Part shown: positions 1 through 13,768 of the stretch, one piece after another | How the letters are laid out: each line of letters opens with the position of its first letter | Position numbering within the stretch: the stretch's first letter is position 1 | Origin: Piscicola geometra | Taxonomy: Eukaryota; Annelida; Clitellata; Hirudinida; Piscicolidae | Assembly: GCA_943735955.1 (NCBI GenBank) | Contig: OX030955.1 | Location: 608,234 to 672,233, forward strand | DNA: 64,000 nt | Reading direction: 5' to 3' | Notes under the pieces: generated by a model | Database searches by the model: none | What the model was told of the DNA's origin: nothing | Seen by the model: the letters and a program-made list of their open reading frames with translations, nothing else | Position numbers and translations under genes: made by a program

Positions 1-24
1 GGACAAATGATATAGAACCATCCA

Positions 25-343
25 TCTAACCCTTCCACCCCTCCACCCTTCCACCCCTCCACCCCTTCCATCCCTCCACCCTTCCACCTCTCCACCCTTC
101 CACCTCTCCACCCCTTCCACTCCTCCACCCTTCCACCCCTCCACCCCCTCCACCCCTTCCATCCCTCCACCCTTCCACCCCTCCACCCTTCCACCCCTCC
201 ACCCCTCCACCCTTCCACCCCTTCCACCCTTCCACCTCCTCCATCCCTCCACCTCTCCACCCTTCCACCCCTCCACCCCTTCCACCCCTCCACCCCTTCC
301 ACCCCTCCACCCTTCCACCCCCTCCACCCTTCCACCTCTCCAG
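25..343. repeat. CCACCCTTCCACCCCT minisatellite
   Basis: Imperfect pyrimidine-rich tandem repeat filling the intron before the first visible TRMT2A exon. It ends directly at the acceptor (CCACCTCTCCAG), so the repeat itself serves as the pyrimidine tract. Confidence 0.9.
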
Positions 344-2402
344 TCAACACCAAGGCAGCAGAACTCTTGTACCGTCGGGTGGCGCTGATGTGCGGTGTGC
401 GTGAAGACAGCATCCTTGTGGACGTGTGTTGTGGCACTGGCACCATTGGCATCTGCATGGCGAAGGTTGGTGTGCGCGGGTTTGCAAGCTTGTTGCTCGT
501 CTGCCTGGGCTGCATCATAACAACTTCACCTTATTTAGAGGGAATGTTATTCATTCAAAGCTATTCAACTCTGAGTAATCATCGCCTCAAGTTTCTATAT
601 GTCAAATGAAGTCGTCGCAAATTGAAATCGTCGAATATTATTTTTGTCGCACAAACCCACCACACCACTCTACCACCACACCACTCTACCACCACACCAC
701 TCTACCACCACACCACTCTACCACCACACCACTCTACCACCACACCACACCACACTACCACCACAACACTCTACCACCACACCATTCTACCACCACACCA
801 CTCTACCACCACACCACTCTACCACCACACCACACCACACTACCACCACAACACTCTACCACCACACCACTCTACCACCACACCACTCTACCACCACACC
901 ACTCCACCACGACGACGACGTCAGAGTGTCAGGAGAGTGATAGGCATCGAGTTGAATGCAGAGGCAGTTCAAGATGCCAGGACAAATGCTGCCAACAATG
1001 GCTAGTCCGTCCATCTACTGACTTTGGCAGTTCTTGCTATTAAATCTTTCATCTTTTATGATTTTGTTTATGGAATTTATTTAGTTGACATTTAATTTCT
1101 TTTCTTCTTAATTTAAATTTAATGTTCGATAACTTGAACTAAGGTGTCAGTAACGTCGAGTTCATATGTGGCCGAGTGGAGGATGTTTTGGACGGCGTGC
1201 TGAGAGGTGGTTGTTATGTCCGTTATATCTGTTAGGGCCGTTATGTCTGTTAGGGCCATTATGTCTATTATGTCCGTTATTTCTGTTATGTCCGTTATGT
1301 CTGTTAGGGCCGTTATGTCTATTATGTCCGTTATTTCTGTTAGGGCCGTTATGTCTGTTAGGGCCGTTATGTCTGTTATGTCCGTTATGTCTGTTAGGGC
1401 CGTTAGGTCTAGCATGACACTGTTGTAGCTCATTTATATAGTTTAGATCAAGTTATATAGTCAATTTGGTACATCTTTATAATAATTCAAAGTTGTTTAT
1501 TCTATTGAGGACTCTCGGAAGAGAGTGGGCAGGTGGTGGTGGTGGTGGACCCTCCCAGAGCTGGCCTGCGTGAGTCATCCATGCTCCTCCAATTCAACCT
1601 TCACCTTTAGAATGCTCTCGTCCCTCCAAGCCTCCATTTTTACGCTTGCCATTATGAGAAATTCAAAGTCGAATCATAAAAACTTACCCACCACTCCAGC
1701 CTGCACACCAACACTAACAAAGTCTGCGCACCACCACACCAACATCATCACAATCACCACCACCACCACACGACAGACATCAGTGTGGTGAAGGCGATAC
1801 GCAGGGTGGCTGTGGTGAAGAGGCTTGTGTACGTCGCCTGCAAGCTGCCAGCCGCTGCCGGCAACATCGTCGAGTCAGCACTTGTCCATTTATTTATTCT
1901 TGTTGTTTCAAATTAAGGTGGGAGCACTTTGAACACGGGTGGACAGGTGGCCGAGTTTGTAACGACTCTCGGCTTGACCACATCTCAATGGTCCTAGCTT
2001 GAATTCAACCGATGCCCTAGTAACCCACAGCCTATGGCCCTTACACATTAGCCCATAGGCGAGAATGACAATTTGTAGCAAACGTAGCTTGGAAGCCCGT
2101 TCGGGATATACGCCTCTCTAATAATGTTGTTATTAATATGTGCTTATGCGAATACATAAGCGATAAGATAACATAAATAACAAGCAGAGTTGAGAAGTAG
2201 CAGATGTATCACGTGACGTCAATTAATTTTCCACACTCTCTCACTCACTCACTCACGCAGTCTGACGAGGGCGTCATCGAAGCGGACACATGGACAGGCG
2301 TTCAGACTGCTGCAGACGGCCTTGGTGGACCTCTTCCCCATGACTGAGATGTACGAGGCTGTGATGCTGTTGCAGAGGGGCGAGGAGGAGGAGGAGGGGT
2401 GA
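344..2402 (+). CDS. TRMT2A: tRNA (uracil-5-)-methyltransferase homolog A, 3' part
   Basis: Six exons can be joined in frame: 344-465, 925-1000, 1144-1206, 1510-1569, 1777-1873 and 2261-2402 (stop TGA 2400-2402). The product is the SAM-dependent catalytic half of the TrmA/TRMT2 family, which makes m5U in the tRNA T-loop. Seen in order: VNTKAAELLY, the SAM-binding motif VDVCCGTGTIG, RVIGIELNAEAVQDAR, SNVEFICGRVEDVL, the DPPRAGL motif, then VKRLVYVACKLP, where family members have YVSCNP (the Cys is the family nucleophile), and finally QTALVDLFPMTE. The Cys is kept but the following Asn-Pro is altered. The last residues are an acidic run (GEEEEEG) instead of the family's ILFER-like end. Intron 2 appears to start with GC (1001), since GC-AG splicing restores NNGVSNVEF; a GT donor at 1004 with an acceptor at 1150 is a possible alternative. 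The N-terminal half lies left of the window. Confidence 0.9.
651..905. repeat. 16-bp CTCTACCACCACACCA tandem repeat
   Basis: Fills the TRMT2A intron before the exon at 925. The open frames over it (Pro/His/Thr-rich) are translations of the repeat. Confidence 0.9.
1213..1412. repeat. 9-bp GTTATGTCY / GTTAGGGCC tandem repeat
   Basis: Two alternating 9-bp unit types fill the TRMT2A intron starting just after the donor at 1207. The repeat is open in several frames only because 9 is a multiple of 3. Confidence 0.85.
1925..2130 (+). mobile_element. tRNA-derived SINE-like sequence
   Basis: Within the last TRMT2A intron. The segment starting GTGGCCGAGTTTGTAACGA resembles a tRNA A box, and GCTTGAATTC about 45 bp on resembles a degraded B box. 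An unrelated body follows. The call rests on these two boxes only. Confidence 0.4.
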
Positions 2403-2542
2403 GGAGGAGGAGGAGGAGGAGGAGGAGGGGGGGGCGAGGAGGAGTGAGGAGGGGGAGGAGGAGGAGGGGTGAAGATGGTGGACGAGAGTTAATGAGGATG
2501 ATTATGATGACTGGTGGCGACGGATTTTGTGATCATTTAAAG

Positions 2543-2548
2543 AATAAA
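2543..2548 (+). terminator. polyadenylation signal AATAAA
   Basis: AATAAA lies about 140 bp after the TRMT2A stop codon on the same strand and is the likely 3' processing signal. Confidence 0.5.
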
Positions 2549-2854
2549 CTGAAAAAACCCATCACGTGTCTCAATAATTTCATCACTTCTCCCTCAATGG
2601 GGTCTCTAACACAGCTTTGCCTCACCATCATCATCATCATTTCAATTAACCTTCAATAGAATCAAGGCGGGTTTCTCCATCAGCGTGACTAACCAGTTCT
2701 TCAGTTGCTATATTAAATAGGCATCATCATCATCAGCATGCATCAAACTAGAGAAGAGGGGGGCATCATCATCATCAGCATGCATCAAACAAGAGAAGAG
2801 GGGAGGCTTCCAAGTGTATTGAAGGTGAAAATATGCTCAATAAACCTCGTGTAG

Positions 2855-3020
<166 letters not shown>

Positions 3021-3170
3021 CATGATGACAGAACAAGTGAAGGAGTGCACAGAGGTAACAGAAAGGAGTTCTCTAGAGAAGGAATGCCAAATAAATAGTT
3101 AAGCGACGATCCTACACACCCTTCCCCGCGGGGTCTAATGCTAGTCTTACCATGCATGGCAACTTAATAA

Positions 3171-3171
3171 T

Positions 3172-3261
<90 letters not shown>

Positions 3262-3262
3262 A

Positions 3263-3310
<48 letters not shown>

Positions 3311-3370
3311 CAGTAGTAGTAGTAGTAGTAGAAGTAGTAGTGGTGGTGGTGGTAGTAGTAGTAGTAGACA
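3171..3370. repeat. (GTA)n microsatellite with GGT interruptions
   Basis: Second long (GTA)n tract. Every frame over it is homopolymeric. Confidence 0.95.
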
Positions 3371-4199
3371 TATTGAATAACAAGATAAAATGGTCGTCAG
3401 TCTTGAAAGGGAACAGAAAGAGTAGCAAGGAGAGGCCTTCTGAGCGGACGAGTGAGAAGAACGAAAAGTGGACAAAAGTAATAAAAGATTATTTATAAGA
3501 TTAGACAACATCATAATCATCATCATCATTTAAAAGAAGATTCGATTGGAAGGCAGCAACATGAAGGACGCGCATAGCTAGCTGAGAATACAAGTGATAT
3601 GAACAGTCATCATCATCATCATCATCATCATCAGCATCATCATCATCATGCCATGCTGAATCAATGCGATGATCATGACGCTTGAATCAGTGACGTGAAG
3701 AATTCGAAGGCAACGAGAAGTTAGCGCTACAAAAATATGACGTCACAGTGCCAACAACTGTGACGTCTCAAAACAATAGCAGAAAGAAGCAAAAGGATGG
3801 TCGCTCGCCAGAAAGCCTATGATTGGCCATCCGTCCAGCTACACCACGTGACCCTGACGAGCCAATCAATCTCGCTGCAAGTGTGTCAATCAAAAAGCAT
3901 GAATATGTGCATCAAACAGCGACACACGCACACGCACATGCAAGCGCCCATGTGTGCCTTTGTGTAGTGAGTGGGTAGGTTAGTAAGTAAGGCAAGCATC
4001 ATCTGATTGAGACAGTGGTGTAGCGGAGGTTTGAAGGGATGCTATATAAGGCGTTGTAAAAATAATTCTCGAATAAATATTGAAGATGCCTAAGAGGGGG
4101 GTCTGTGAGATGAGGAGAATATGAGATGGTGGAGCCTGCTTGCTTGGAGACGTGAGGTTGAATGTGATGTTGTGTGCACGGACGTATGTGCACCTTATT

Positions 4200-4620
4200 A
4201 CGATGATGGTGGTGATGATGGTGGTGGTGATGATGATGGGGGTGATGATGGTGGTGATGATGATGGTGGTGGTGATGATGATGGTGGTGATGATGATGAT
4301 GGTGGTGATGATGATGATGGCGACTATTACTATGAAGCGATATGCACGAGCGAGGTCGCATGGCGGGGAGAGGGAGGAGATGGGAGAGTGCAGACACGAA
4401 CAAGGTTCGAAGGGATGCCGTACAGGACCAACAAGAGACATTGCCATATAAACCACTCAACTGTTTGCCGTGGCTGATGACCCTTTGCAGGCATTATTCT
4501 TAGTAGTGGTGGTAGTGGTAGAAGTGGTGGTAGTGGTAGTAGTGGTGGTAGTGGTAGAAGTGGTGGTAGTTATAGTAGTGGTGGTAGTGGTAGTAGTGGT
4601 AGAAGTGGTGGTGTTTGAAA
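4200..4620. repeat. (GATGGT)n then (GGTAGT)n microsatellites
   Basis: Two compound triplet arrays separated by about 180 bp of non-repeat sequence. Confidence 0.9.
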
Positions 4621-5346
4621 GTGTACATAGCGGTATTCTGGTATATTGTTGAGTACAGCACAGTTTTGTTAGGCAATCGATTGTGAATGTACCAGCTAAA
4701 AGTTTTTCTCAACAAATGCTGGTGGAGTGTTGTAGTGTGTTGTTGTGATGCGGTGTTGCACAAGTGTTGTTGTGATGTTGTTGTATGTGTTTTGTATGTG
4801 TGTTGTAGCGTGTTGTGGTGATGTTGTAGTTGTATGACAAGTGGGTGAACGAGTGCATGGTGTTCTATGAGACGAGCGGACAAACAAGCTTTCAAGTCAA
4901 CGTCTGCATTTGCAATCCATAACGAAGGCTGTAATGACCACAATGGTGGTAACGGCGGAGATGATGATGATGATGGTGATGATGATTATAACGTTGGTGG
5001 TGATAATGATGATGAGAACCATAAAAAACAGCGAAGCGAAATGATAGGTTGGTGGCTATGTCACACAAATTGTTAAAAGTGGTAGAGTCATCAGGAGTGC
5101 AAAAGGCGCTCCTGATGATGATGATGATACAGTCCACACTCGTCTGCTGCTGCTGGTCACGTGAATGAATGAAGGACAGTAATTGACAATCTCAAGGAAG
5201 AAGTGGAAATGAATTGAGGGTGAATCGATTGTCGCTCTGATGAGCTGAGTCCTTCGAAGCGAGGCTCAACGAAAACTCTTCTAGCGCTCAAATAACTTAC
5301 TTCTGATTCAAATGGCGGTGCGTAACTTAAGAAGGAGCTCAACTCC

Positions 5347-5352
5347 TTTATT
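5347..5352 (-). terminator. polyadenylation signal AATAAA (minus strand)
   Basis: TTTATT on the plus strand reads AATAAA for the minus-strand zinc-finger gene, about 20 bp after its stop. That would leave a very short 3' UTR. Confidence 0.4.
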
Positions 5353-5369
5353 TTCTCCCTCTTGGAGCA

Positions 5370-8204
5370 TCATTCATCCAGGGCCAAGTTTCTTTCACTC
5401 ATGATAACCATCTCTGCATCTTCATCCATCCCTCCATCCTCCCCTCCCTCAAACTTCCCATCATTCACCATGCCATCCTCTGTGCCACCCACATTGCACG
5501 CATCCTGATGATCATCCCCATTCAGATCTCCATGGTGATTCCCGAAGTCGCCCTCATACACCTCCCTCCCCCCCACGAAGGACGCCCCGCCATCCCCGGC
5601 TCCCCCGTCGTAGCAGGATGCCAGCATGCCCTCACTCTTCCTCTTGCGGCCTCCCCTCTTCTTCTGCCTCCCATGCACCTTCACCTCGTGCGTCAGCAGG
5701 TTGCAGTAGTGCTTGTACGACGCCGTGCACAAGTTGCAGTGGTACTTGGTCGAGTCGAACGACACCATGCTGTTGTTGAGGTTGTTGTTGTTGAGGTTGT
5801 TGTTGCTGCGGTTGTTGCTTTTGAGGTCGGGGTCGAAGTCTTCGTGGGTCTGCAGTCCTGGCAGATACTCACCACTGCACCCCTCCTCCACCTTCATCTC
5901 CCAGCCAGTGTTGTTGTTGTTGTTGTTCTTGTTGTCGTTCTTTTTACTGGACGAGTTCTTGGCAGGCTTGCTCTCCTTCACCTTCTTGGCAGCCTTCTCG
6001 GAGACACCTTTCGACTGCTTCTTCTTCTGCAGTTGTTCACAAATTGGTGCATGGCAAATCAAGTGTTTACTAATGATGGAGGAAAAGATCAATTGAATCT
6101 GAAGGATGAAAATCCTCATAGCAATTAGAAGTAGAGCTGTTCCACGATTAAAAATTTTAATCGCCGTTAATCGTTCGATTAAAATTTTTAATCGTGGTTT
6201 ATCGTATTTTAACGCAATGTTTTTAGCATGTTTGACATTAGTATAAAATAGTGTTTTTTAAAAATTCTCTTAAAAATGTAATAAAAATTGTATCCGAATT
6301 TTTTTGTAAAAGTAATTCACATTTAAAAGAAGAAAAAAAATTCATAAATGAAAAAAAAATGCAATTGTCACACATCCTTTTTGAGGCAGTTACTCAAGCA
6401 AATAAGTTTTTCAACATTAGTTGGATCTAAAGAGAATCTTTTCTTGCTAACTATGTGTCCTGACAAGCTGAATATACGTTCAGATGGAACTGTACTTGCA
6501 GCAGATGACAAGTACTTTCTTGCCAGTTTTGCAAGCGTCGGATATGTCCCTTCGTGTTGTTGCCACCAAACAAGAGGACAACTCTCAAAGCCTACTTCAG
6601 ATTTTTTTCTATAATGTTAAATGATTGACTTGGTAATCATTGAGGTATCTTCATCTTCAGAATCTGAAGTCATATATGTTTGTAGTCTTTTTTTTGGTGA
6701 AGGCTGTATAGTTTTTGAGGTTTTTCTTCTTATAGTTTCTTTAACTCTTTCATTTTCGTTAAAGTTTTTAAATCAGGGTCTAATGATGGCAATTCTTGAC
6801 CATTGGATGTTCTGATTATTCATTCTCTGCTCCAATTTGAATGACATGAGCTGGATCATCTTCTGAAGTGCATATTTTTCGTGTGAAGTGACAAATTGCA
6901 AAATACGCAATTGAAAACTTCAAGTATTTTTTATCCTCTAAAAGTTCTGTTGCAAATCTTCAAGAAACGATAAGTTTTTTGATGAAATTTTTCCCATTCG
7001 TTTGTTGACAGTAAATTAGTAGTGTTTGAGTTAACTTGCTGACAATGTAACCAAAACAGCAAAAAAACAGTTCGATTTGGATAAGTTTAAATGCGTTAAA
7101 ATTATAAAATGTGTTCACATTTTAAAAAGCGTTAAGATGTTAAAAAGCGTTAAAATGTTAAAAAGCGTTAAAATTTTTAAAAGCGTTAAAATTTTTAAAA
7201 GCGATAAAATTTTTAAAAAACGTTAGAATTTTTAACGGTCGTTAATTGATTAACGCGTTAATCAAAAGTTAACGTAGATTAAAGCACAGCTCTAATATAA
7301 AGTAATAATTGCGACTAGATGAAATAATTTTCAGAGGCCTTTAATGCTTGTGAGGCAAGTAATGATGGATTGCACAAAAGATTGGGGGAACCTTTGGTGC
7401 CGGCGTTTTGTAGGCACTCTTGCTCCTCCACTCCTCGAGGTCGTCTGCAGATGGCTTGACGTCGTACAGCATGTTGTTGTCACTGTTGTTCTGGTGGTTG
7501 TTGTTGTAGTCGTGGAGGTGGTCTTGGTTGTTGTTGTGGTCGTGATGGTTGATGTGCAGATCGATTGGGTAGTCTTGGTCATGATGTTCATGGTGGTCGT
7601 CAAAGAACTTGGTGCCTTCGTGCCGCTCCATCTGCTGACTGCCCCTGCTGTCCTCCCGGCAGTCACCCTCGAAACTGTCTCTCTGGCAATTGGCACTCTG
7701 TGTCAGCATCCTCATCATCCGATTGGAACTTTGTGAAGTCGTTTCTGAATCATCAAAGCTTGCAACCTTGTCCAAACTATTAACATGGTATATTCTTTTT
7801 ACAATATTGTCAATGTTGCTGTGCTTATGCTTTTTGTCAATTTTATTCTTTTGATTTGAATCTAAATTTTCTTTTTCTACAATATGGAGCTTTTTTTTGT
7901 TGATTCGGTTGTCTTGGGAGCGGGTAGCAGAAAGATTTTGGACGAAATTATCTTGAAGGTCTGATTCGCCGTGGGAGGGATATGTGGACGAGTGCGCGAG
8001 TTGAACGCCTTCGTTCTTGTGTGCCTCAGTGATTCCGTCTGCCTTGACGACCTCGTTGATCTGGATGATGTACACTTCCTTGTCCGCCGTCAAGCCTATC
8101 AGTCCCTGCACCTTCAGTTCGTCGGTGTACTGCACTCCGTTTTTGCACATCAACATTACTGTTTCAGTCAATAAAGCACATATTTTATCGTATTGGACGC
8201 CCAT
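5370..8204 (-). CDS. C2H2 zinc-finger protein with Asn/His-rich linker
   Basis: Two exons, 8204-7392 and 6026-5370, join in phase 0 across AAG|GTTCCC and CTGCAG|AAGAAG to give about 489 residues. The N-terminus (MGVQYDKICALLTETVMLM) is non-repetitive and looks like a folded domain that I cannot name. The middle is acidic and His/Asn-rich with low complexity. A basic Lys/Ser stretch follows, then one C2H2 finger (YHCNLCTASYK...LLTHEVKVH, spacing C-x2-C-x12-H-x4-H), a basic GRQKKRGGRKRK segment that is a plausible nuclear signal, and an acidic tail ending ALDE. It is probably a nuclear DNA- or RNA-binding protein. The single 1.4-kb intron carries a hAT transposon relic. The gene is divergent from DNAJC19. 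Confidence 0.7.
6132..7294 (-). mobile_element. Degraded hAT-family DNA transposon
   Basis: The ends are inverted: TAGAGCTGT at 6132 and ACAGCTCTA ending at 7294. Flanking octamers are ATTAGAAG (6124-6131) and ATATAAAG (7295-7302), matching at 5 of 8 positions, as expected for an aged 8-bp hAT target duplication. On the minus strand, about 6592 down to 6350, the conceptual protein contains STVPSERIFSLSGHIVSKKR followed by FSLDPTNVEKL, the hAT C-terminal dimerisation motif. The rest of the transposase is not intact at 1.16 kb, so it is a relic or deletion derivative. It sits inside the zinc-finger gene intron. Confidence 0.85.
6350..6592 (-). pseudogene. hAT transposase C-terminal fragment
   Basis: A minus-strand frame reads ...WWQQHEGTYPTLAKLARKYL, then SSAAS, then VPSERIFSLSGHIVSKKRFS, the typical hAT dimerisation region (consensus VPSER-F-S-G-I-KR). 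Upstream catalytic parts are missing or broken, so this is a non-functional remnant. Confidence 0.8.
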
Positions 8205-9109
8205 TTTGTCTGCAAAAAGTTTTGGAAGCTACAGCTAGAAACTCTTAAACTGCTTCGCCTTTCAGCTAAAAAAAATTTTAAGATTATATTTGTTAAAAAT
8301 AAATGTTAAAAGTTGCAAAATTATTTTTCATATGTAACAAAACACTTTATATTTAATAAAAATTGAAAAATTCCTACGACAAAAATCTCAGCTTGATGAC
8401 AAAAAATGGCGTGATAGTAAAATAGTCGAAAAACAAATAAAAACCTGAAATGTATAAATAAACTGAATAATCTTTCCAATTCAAACTTTTTATTCAAATA
8501 TATTTGATATCAAGAAGTTAAACTAAGTTTCGCCAGCGAATTTTTTTCGATAAAAAAGCTACGAAGGAAAAAATAAAAAATAACGCTCGAACAAAACTAA
8601 AAAAACATTGTCTAAACATTAAAACTAGCTGATAGGCTAGTAGCTAAAAAATAACAGAAGAGAGCTAAATAATGAAATTTAGCGGTGAAGTGATTACCTT
8701 TAACATCCAAATATTTTGAAAGTATTAAAACATTTGGATTTTTATATTTTCAAGGAAAAAACCTTATGTTTTGTTTTTAAATAGTTTTTTTTACAATATT
8801 ATTAATTGTCTGTTTTTTTAAATAAATTTATATATTTATGTAAATGAATTTAAATCAAATTTTGTTTTCTTTGAATTAATAAAAAGTCCCAATTTTTTTC
8901 CCAAACTTGCGTTTTATAATAATACTTAACTATTAGGATACTATTATATTAGATTATACTTTTTATTTTCAAATATATCAATTCAAATATATTTTTAAAA
9001 AATATCTTTTTCTATTTTTATTTCAAAAAAGTTATAACTACTTTTAACTTTTAATTTTAAGTTTTCTAGTACCCTTGCAAATAATTTCAGAAATAATTTG
9101 GAACTTAAA
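8205..9109. other. AT-rich divergent intergenic region
   Basis: About 900 bp of AT-rich sequence between the start of the zinc-finger gene (-) and the proposed start of DNAJC19 (+). It probably holds both promoters. I see no convincing TATA box or exon. Confidence 0.4.
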
Positions 9110-10140
9110 ATGGTTCTTAATATTTTAAAATTCATATATTTATATAATCTTTTCTTAAATTTTTGTTAAAGATTAATTTTAAACATTTACAGGCTTCGAC
9201 AGCTATAATGGTGGGTTTGGGAATTGCGACATTGGGCTATTTAGGTATTTTCATTTTTATTTTTTTACTTTTAAGTTATATTTCCAATACTCATTACATT
9301 GACTATTCTAATTATTCATTAAAAAGCTATATAGAATAACTTGAAAACTTAGAAAAAAGCATTTTTCTATTTATATTAAATTGTTTTAGGCAGGTTCGCA
9401 TCAAGATATGGAAAGACAGCGACAGACATGCTTTCCAAACAGATTGACGCTCTATCTTCTAGTGTCAGTCACATCTTGAGAATATATCTTAATCTACTTA
9501 CAGTCTTACACACTCACCTTTACTTTATTTTAAATCTTCAAATTTTCAGAACAGCAAGTACTACAAGGGTGGCTTTGAACCAAAAATGACCAAAAGGGAA
9601 GCATCCCTAATCCTAGGAATAAGGTGCCCACACTGAAACCTATTTCAGAGCTTTTGATATACTCATGCCACACAAATTATTGTACTTTCTGAACTAATGT
9701 TGGTGTGTGTGCCAATATAGAGAATAAGACTGACAAACACCACTCCCATTAAACCAGTCCAACAGCAAGCAAAACACAAATAAAGGAGAGTTGTGCGAAG
9801 ATACTTGCTCTCAACCACCCTGACAGGGGTCTGTCTAAATCTCAAACTCTTTTTTCATCATGCATCTTTCACTCAATCTTTATTCATTTTTTTGGGCACA
9901 TCCCATCTTCACTGCCACAACTACTACCACCATAACTGCACCAACCACCACAACCACCTTCCCTGCCACCACCACCACCACGACGACCTTCTCTGTCGCC
10001 ACCACCACCACCTTCATCACCACCACCACCTTCATCACCACAACCACCTTCATCACCACTACCACCACACAGGCGGCTCCAAGTACATAGCAGGCAAGAT
10101 CTCAGACGCCAGAGCTCTCCTCGAAAAACACAACAAATGA
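9110..10140 (+). CDS. DNAJC19: Mitochondrial import J-protein TIM14/Pam18
   Basis: Exons 9193-9244, 9390-9463, 9550-9623, 9758-9828 and 10073-10140 (TGA) join in consistent phase. A proposed first exon ends in ATG at 9110-9112, leaving only the initiator Met before an 80-bp intron; this start is tentative. The protein (about 113 residues) starts ASTAIMVGLGIATLGYL, a membrane anchor, then GRFASRYG, KYYKGGFEPKMTKREASLIL, a degenerate J-domain with the essential LNHPDRGG, and KYIAGKISDARALLEKHNK. This family anchors in the inner mitochondrial membrane and stimulates mtHsp70 in the TIM23 import motor. The HPD motif is intact. Short N-terminus and gene length fit DNAJC19 better than DNAJC15. Confidence 0.92.
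9903..10072. repeat. (ACC)n / CACCACCACCTTCAT repeat
   Basis: Occupies the last DNAJC19 intron and ends exactly at its acceptor (ACCACCACACAG|GC). Confidence 0.85.
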
Positions 10141-11243
10141 CTCCTGCCTCGTCCCTCCCTTCCTCCCTTTCCTTCCTTCCTTTCTTGCAGTCTTTCAATT
10201 ATTGCAAAAATGAGTTTTCGTTTTTCCAGATTATATTCGCAAAACACAATGCTAAGAATCATAAACGTAAGCGTTAAATTAGATTAAAAGGAAACTTAAC
10301 GAATGGAGTGGCTGCACTCGGGTAGTGCCACAGCCTCTGCCTGCCTGCCTGCACACACTGTCGCATTGCTGGACACCTCGCGTAGATATCATGAGTATGC
10401 CAAGCCGTGGTGATGATGATGATGATGATGTAAAGCCGTTATAATGATGATGATGATGTAGAGTCGTAATGATGATGATGATGTAGAGTCGTAATGATGA
10501 TGATGATGATGTAGAGTCGTGATGATGATGATGATGTAGAGTCGTAATGATAATGATGATGATGATGTAATGCCATAGAAACACTCTGATAGATGTCGCA
10601 TCAAACTTTAAAATATGCCTTTAAGATTTAATGGAGCGCCATGCAAATGATCAGCTCATGAATGGTACGCATGAGGAAATTTGAGATGCCGAAGAACGAA
10701 ATGATGAGAACTTTATGATGGTGACTTTGCATACAAATATCTCCAACCGAGAGATAAAGCAAGTTCCCGTCATCCGTGCCAGATAGTAATTGTGATGAGG
10801 GTTAATACCGTAATTAGGCGACGCATTTGTACAAGATAGATTTAGATGATTAGATATGCAGTCAGCTTTGTGGTGACTCATTTGAATAGATTTGTTGATA
10901 TCCAGTTTAACATCTCAAGTCGACAAAAAGAAATGTTGCTGGAGTACGTCAACATTCCAAGATGGCAGCGAAATGCATTGAAAGTGTTGTAGCCTTTGCA
11001 GTCGAGGTTTTAATACTTTGCCTGCCTTGACCCCAACTTGACTCGAGCCTGTCCACTTCTGACCTTGACCTTTGTCCTATCCCGACCAACAAACACCGCA
11101 TCACATGCCTCTCTGACCAACCAACACGCTTCCACTACCAACCACCACACCCTAAAGCAACAGCAAAACATCAGTAACACGCCAACCAACTTCACAACAA
11201 CAACCAATCACCAGGCAGACAACAAGCGACATCATCATCATCA
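10141..11243. other. Intergenic, 3' ends of DNAJC19 and UBAC2
   Basis: Contains a compound repeat at 10407-10570, in which (GATGAT)n alternates with GTAGAGTCGTAAT. Otherwise non-repetitive sequence with no exon that I can support. Confidence 0.5.
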
Positions 11244-13368
<2,125 letters not shown>

Positions 13369-13768
13369 TTTTCAGTGTGGGCTTCCTGGTTTCATTGAAG
13401 TTATTTAACAATCTAAAGTGCGAAAATTCAAATCTTGTAAATAGCTAACATAAATAAGTCTGATTACTGCATCTCAAACATCTAAACTTAATTTCCAAAA
13501 TTAATATACTAAAAGTAAACTGAAGCCTTAATTGAAACTGAAATTGGAATGTGCCATAATCATTATGTAGATATTAAAATATTTTAAAATTACATTGTCG
13601 AAATTTTTAAAGTCTTTAAAATTTTTGAGATGTTGAACGTGCATGCATTTGGTGTTTTAGAAATAAAGAAACAATAAATAATAAGAATAAAAGTTCTCAG
13701 AACCATTGTAACATGGCATGCTTCTGTCAGGCTGTGAATAGTATAGACAAGACAAAAAAAAAGTCTTT
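13369..13768. other. AT-rich region upstream of UBAC2; nothing recognised
   Basis: About 400 bp of AT-rich sequence between the UBAC2 start and the inverted-repeat element. It may hold the UBAC2 promoter; no clear motif. Confidence 0.4.
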
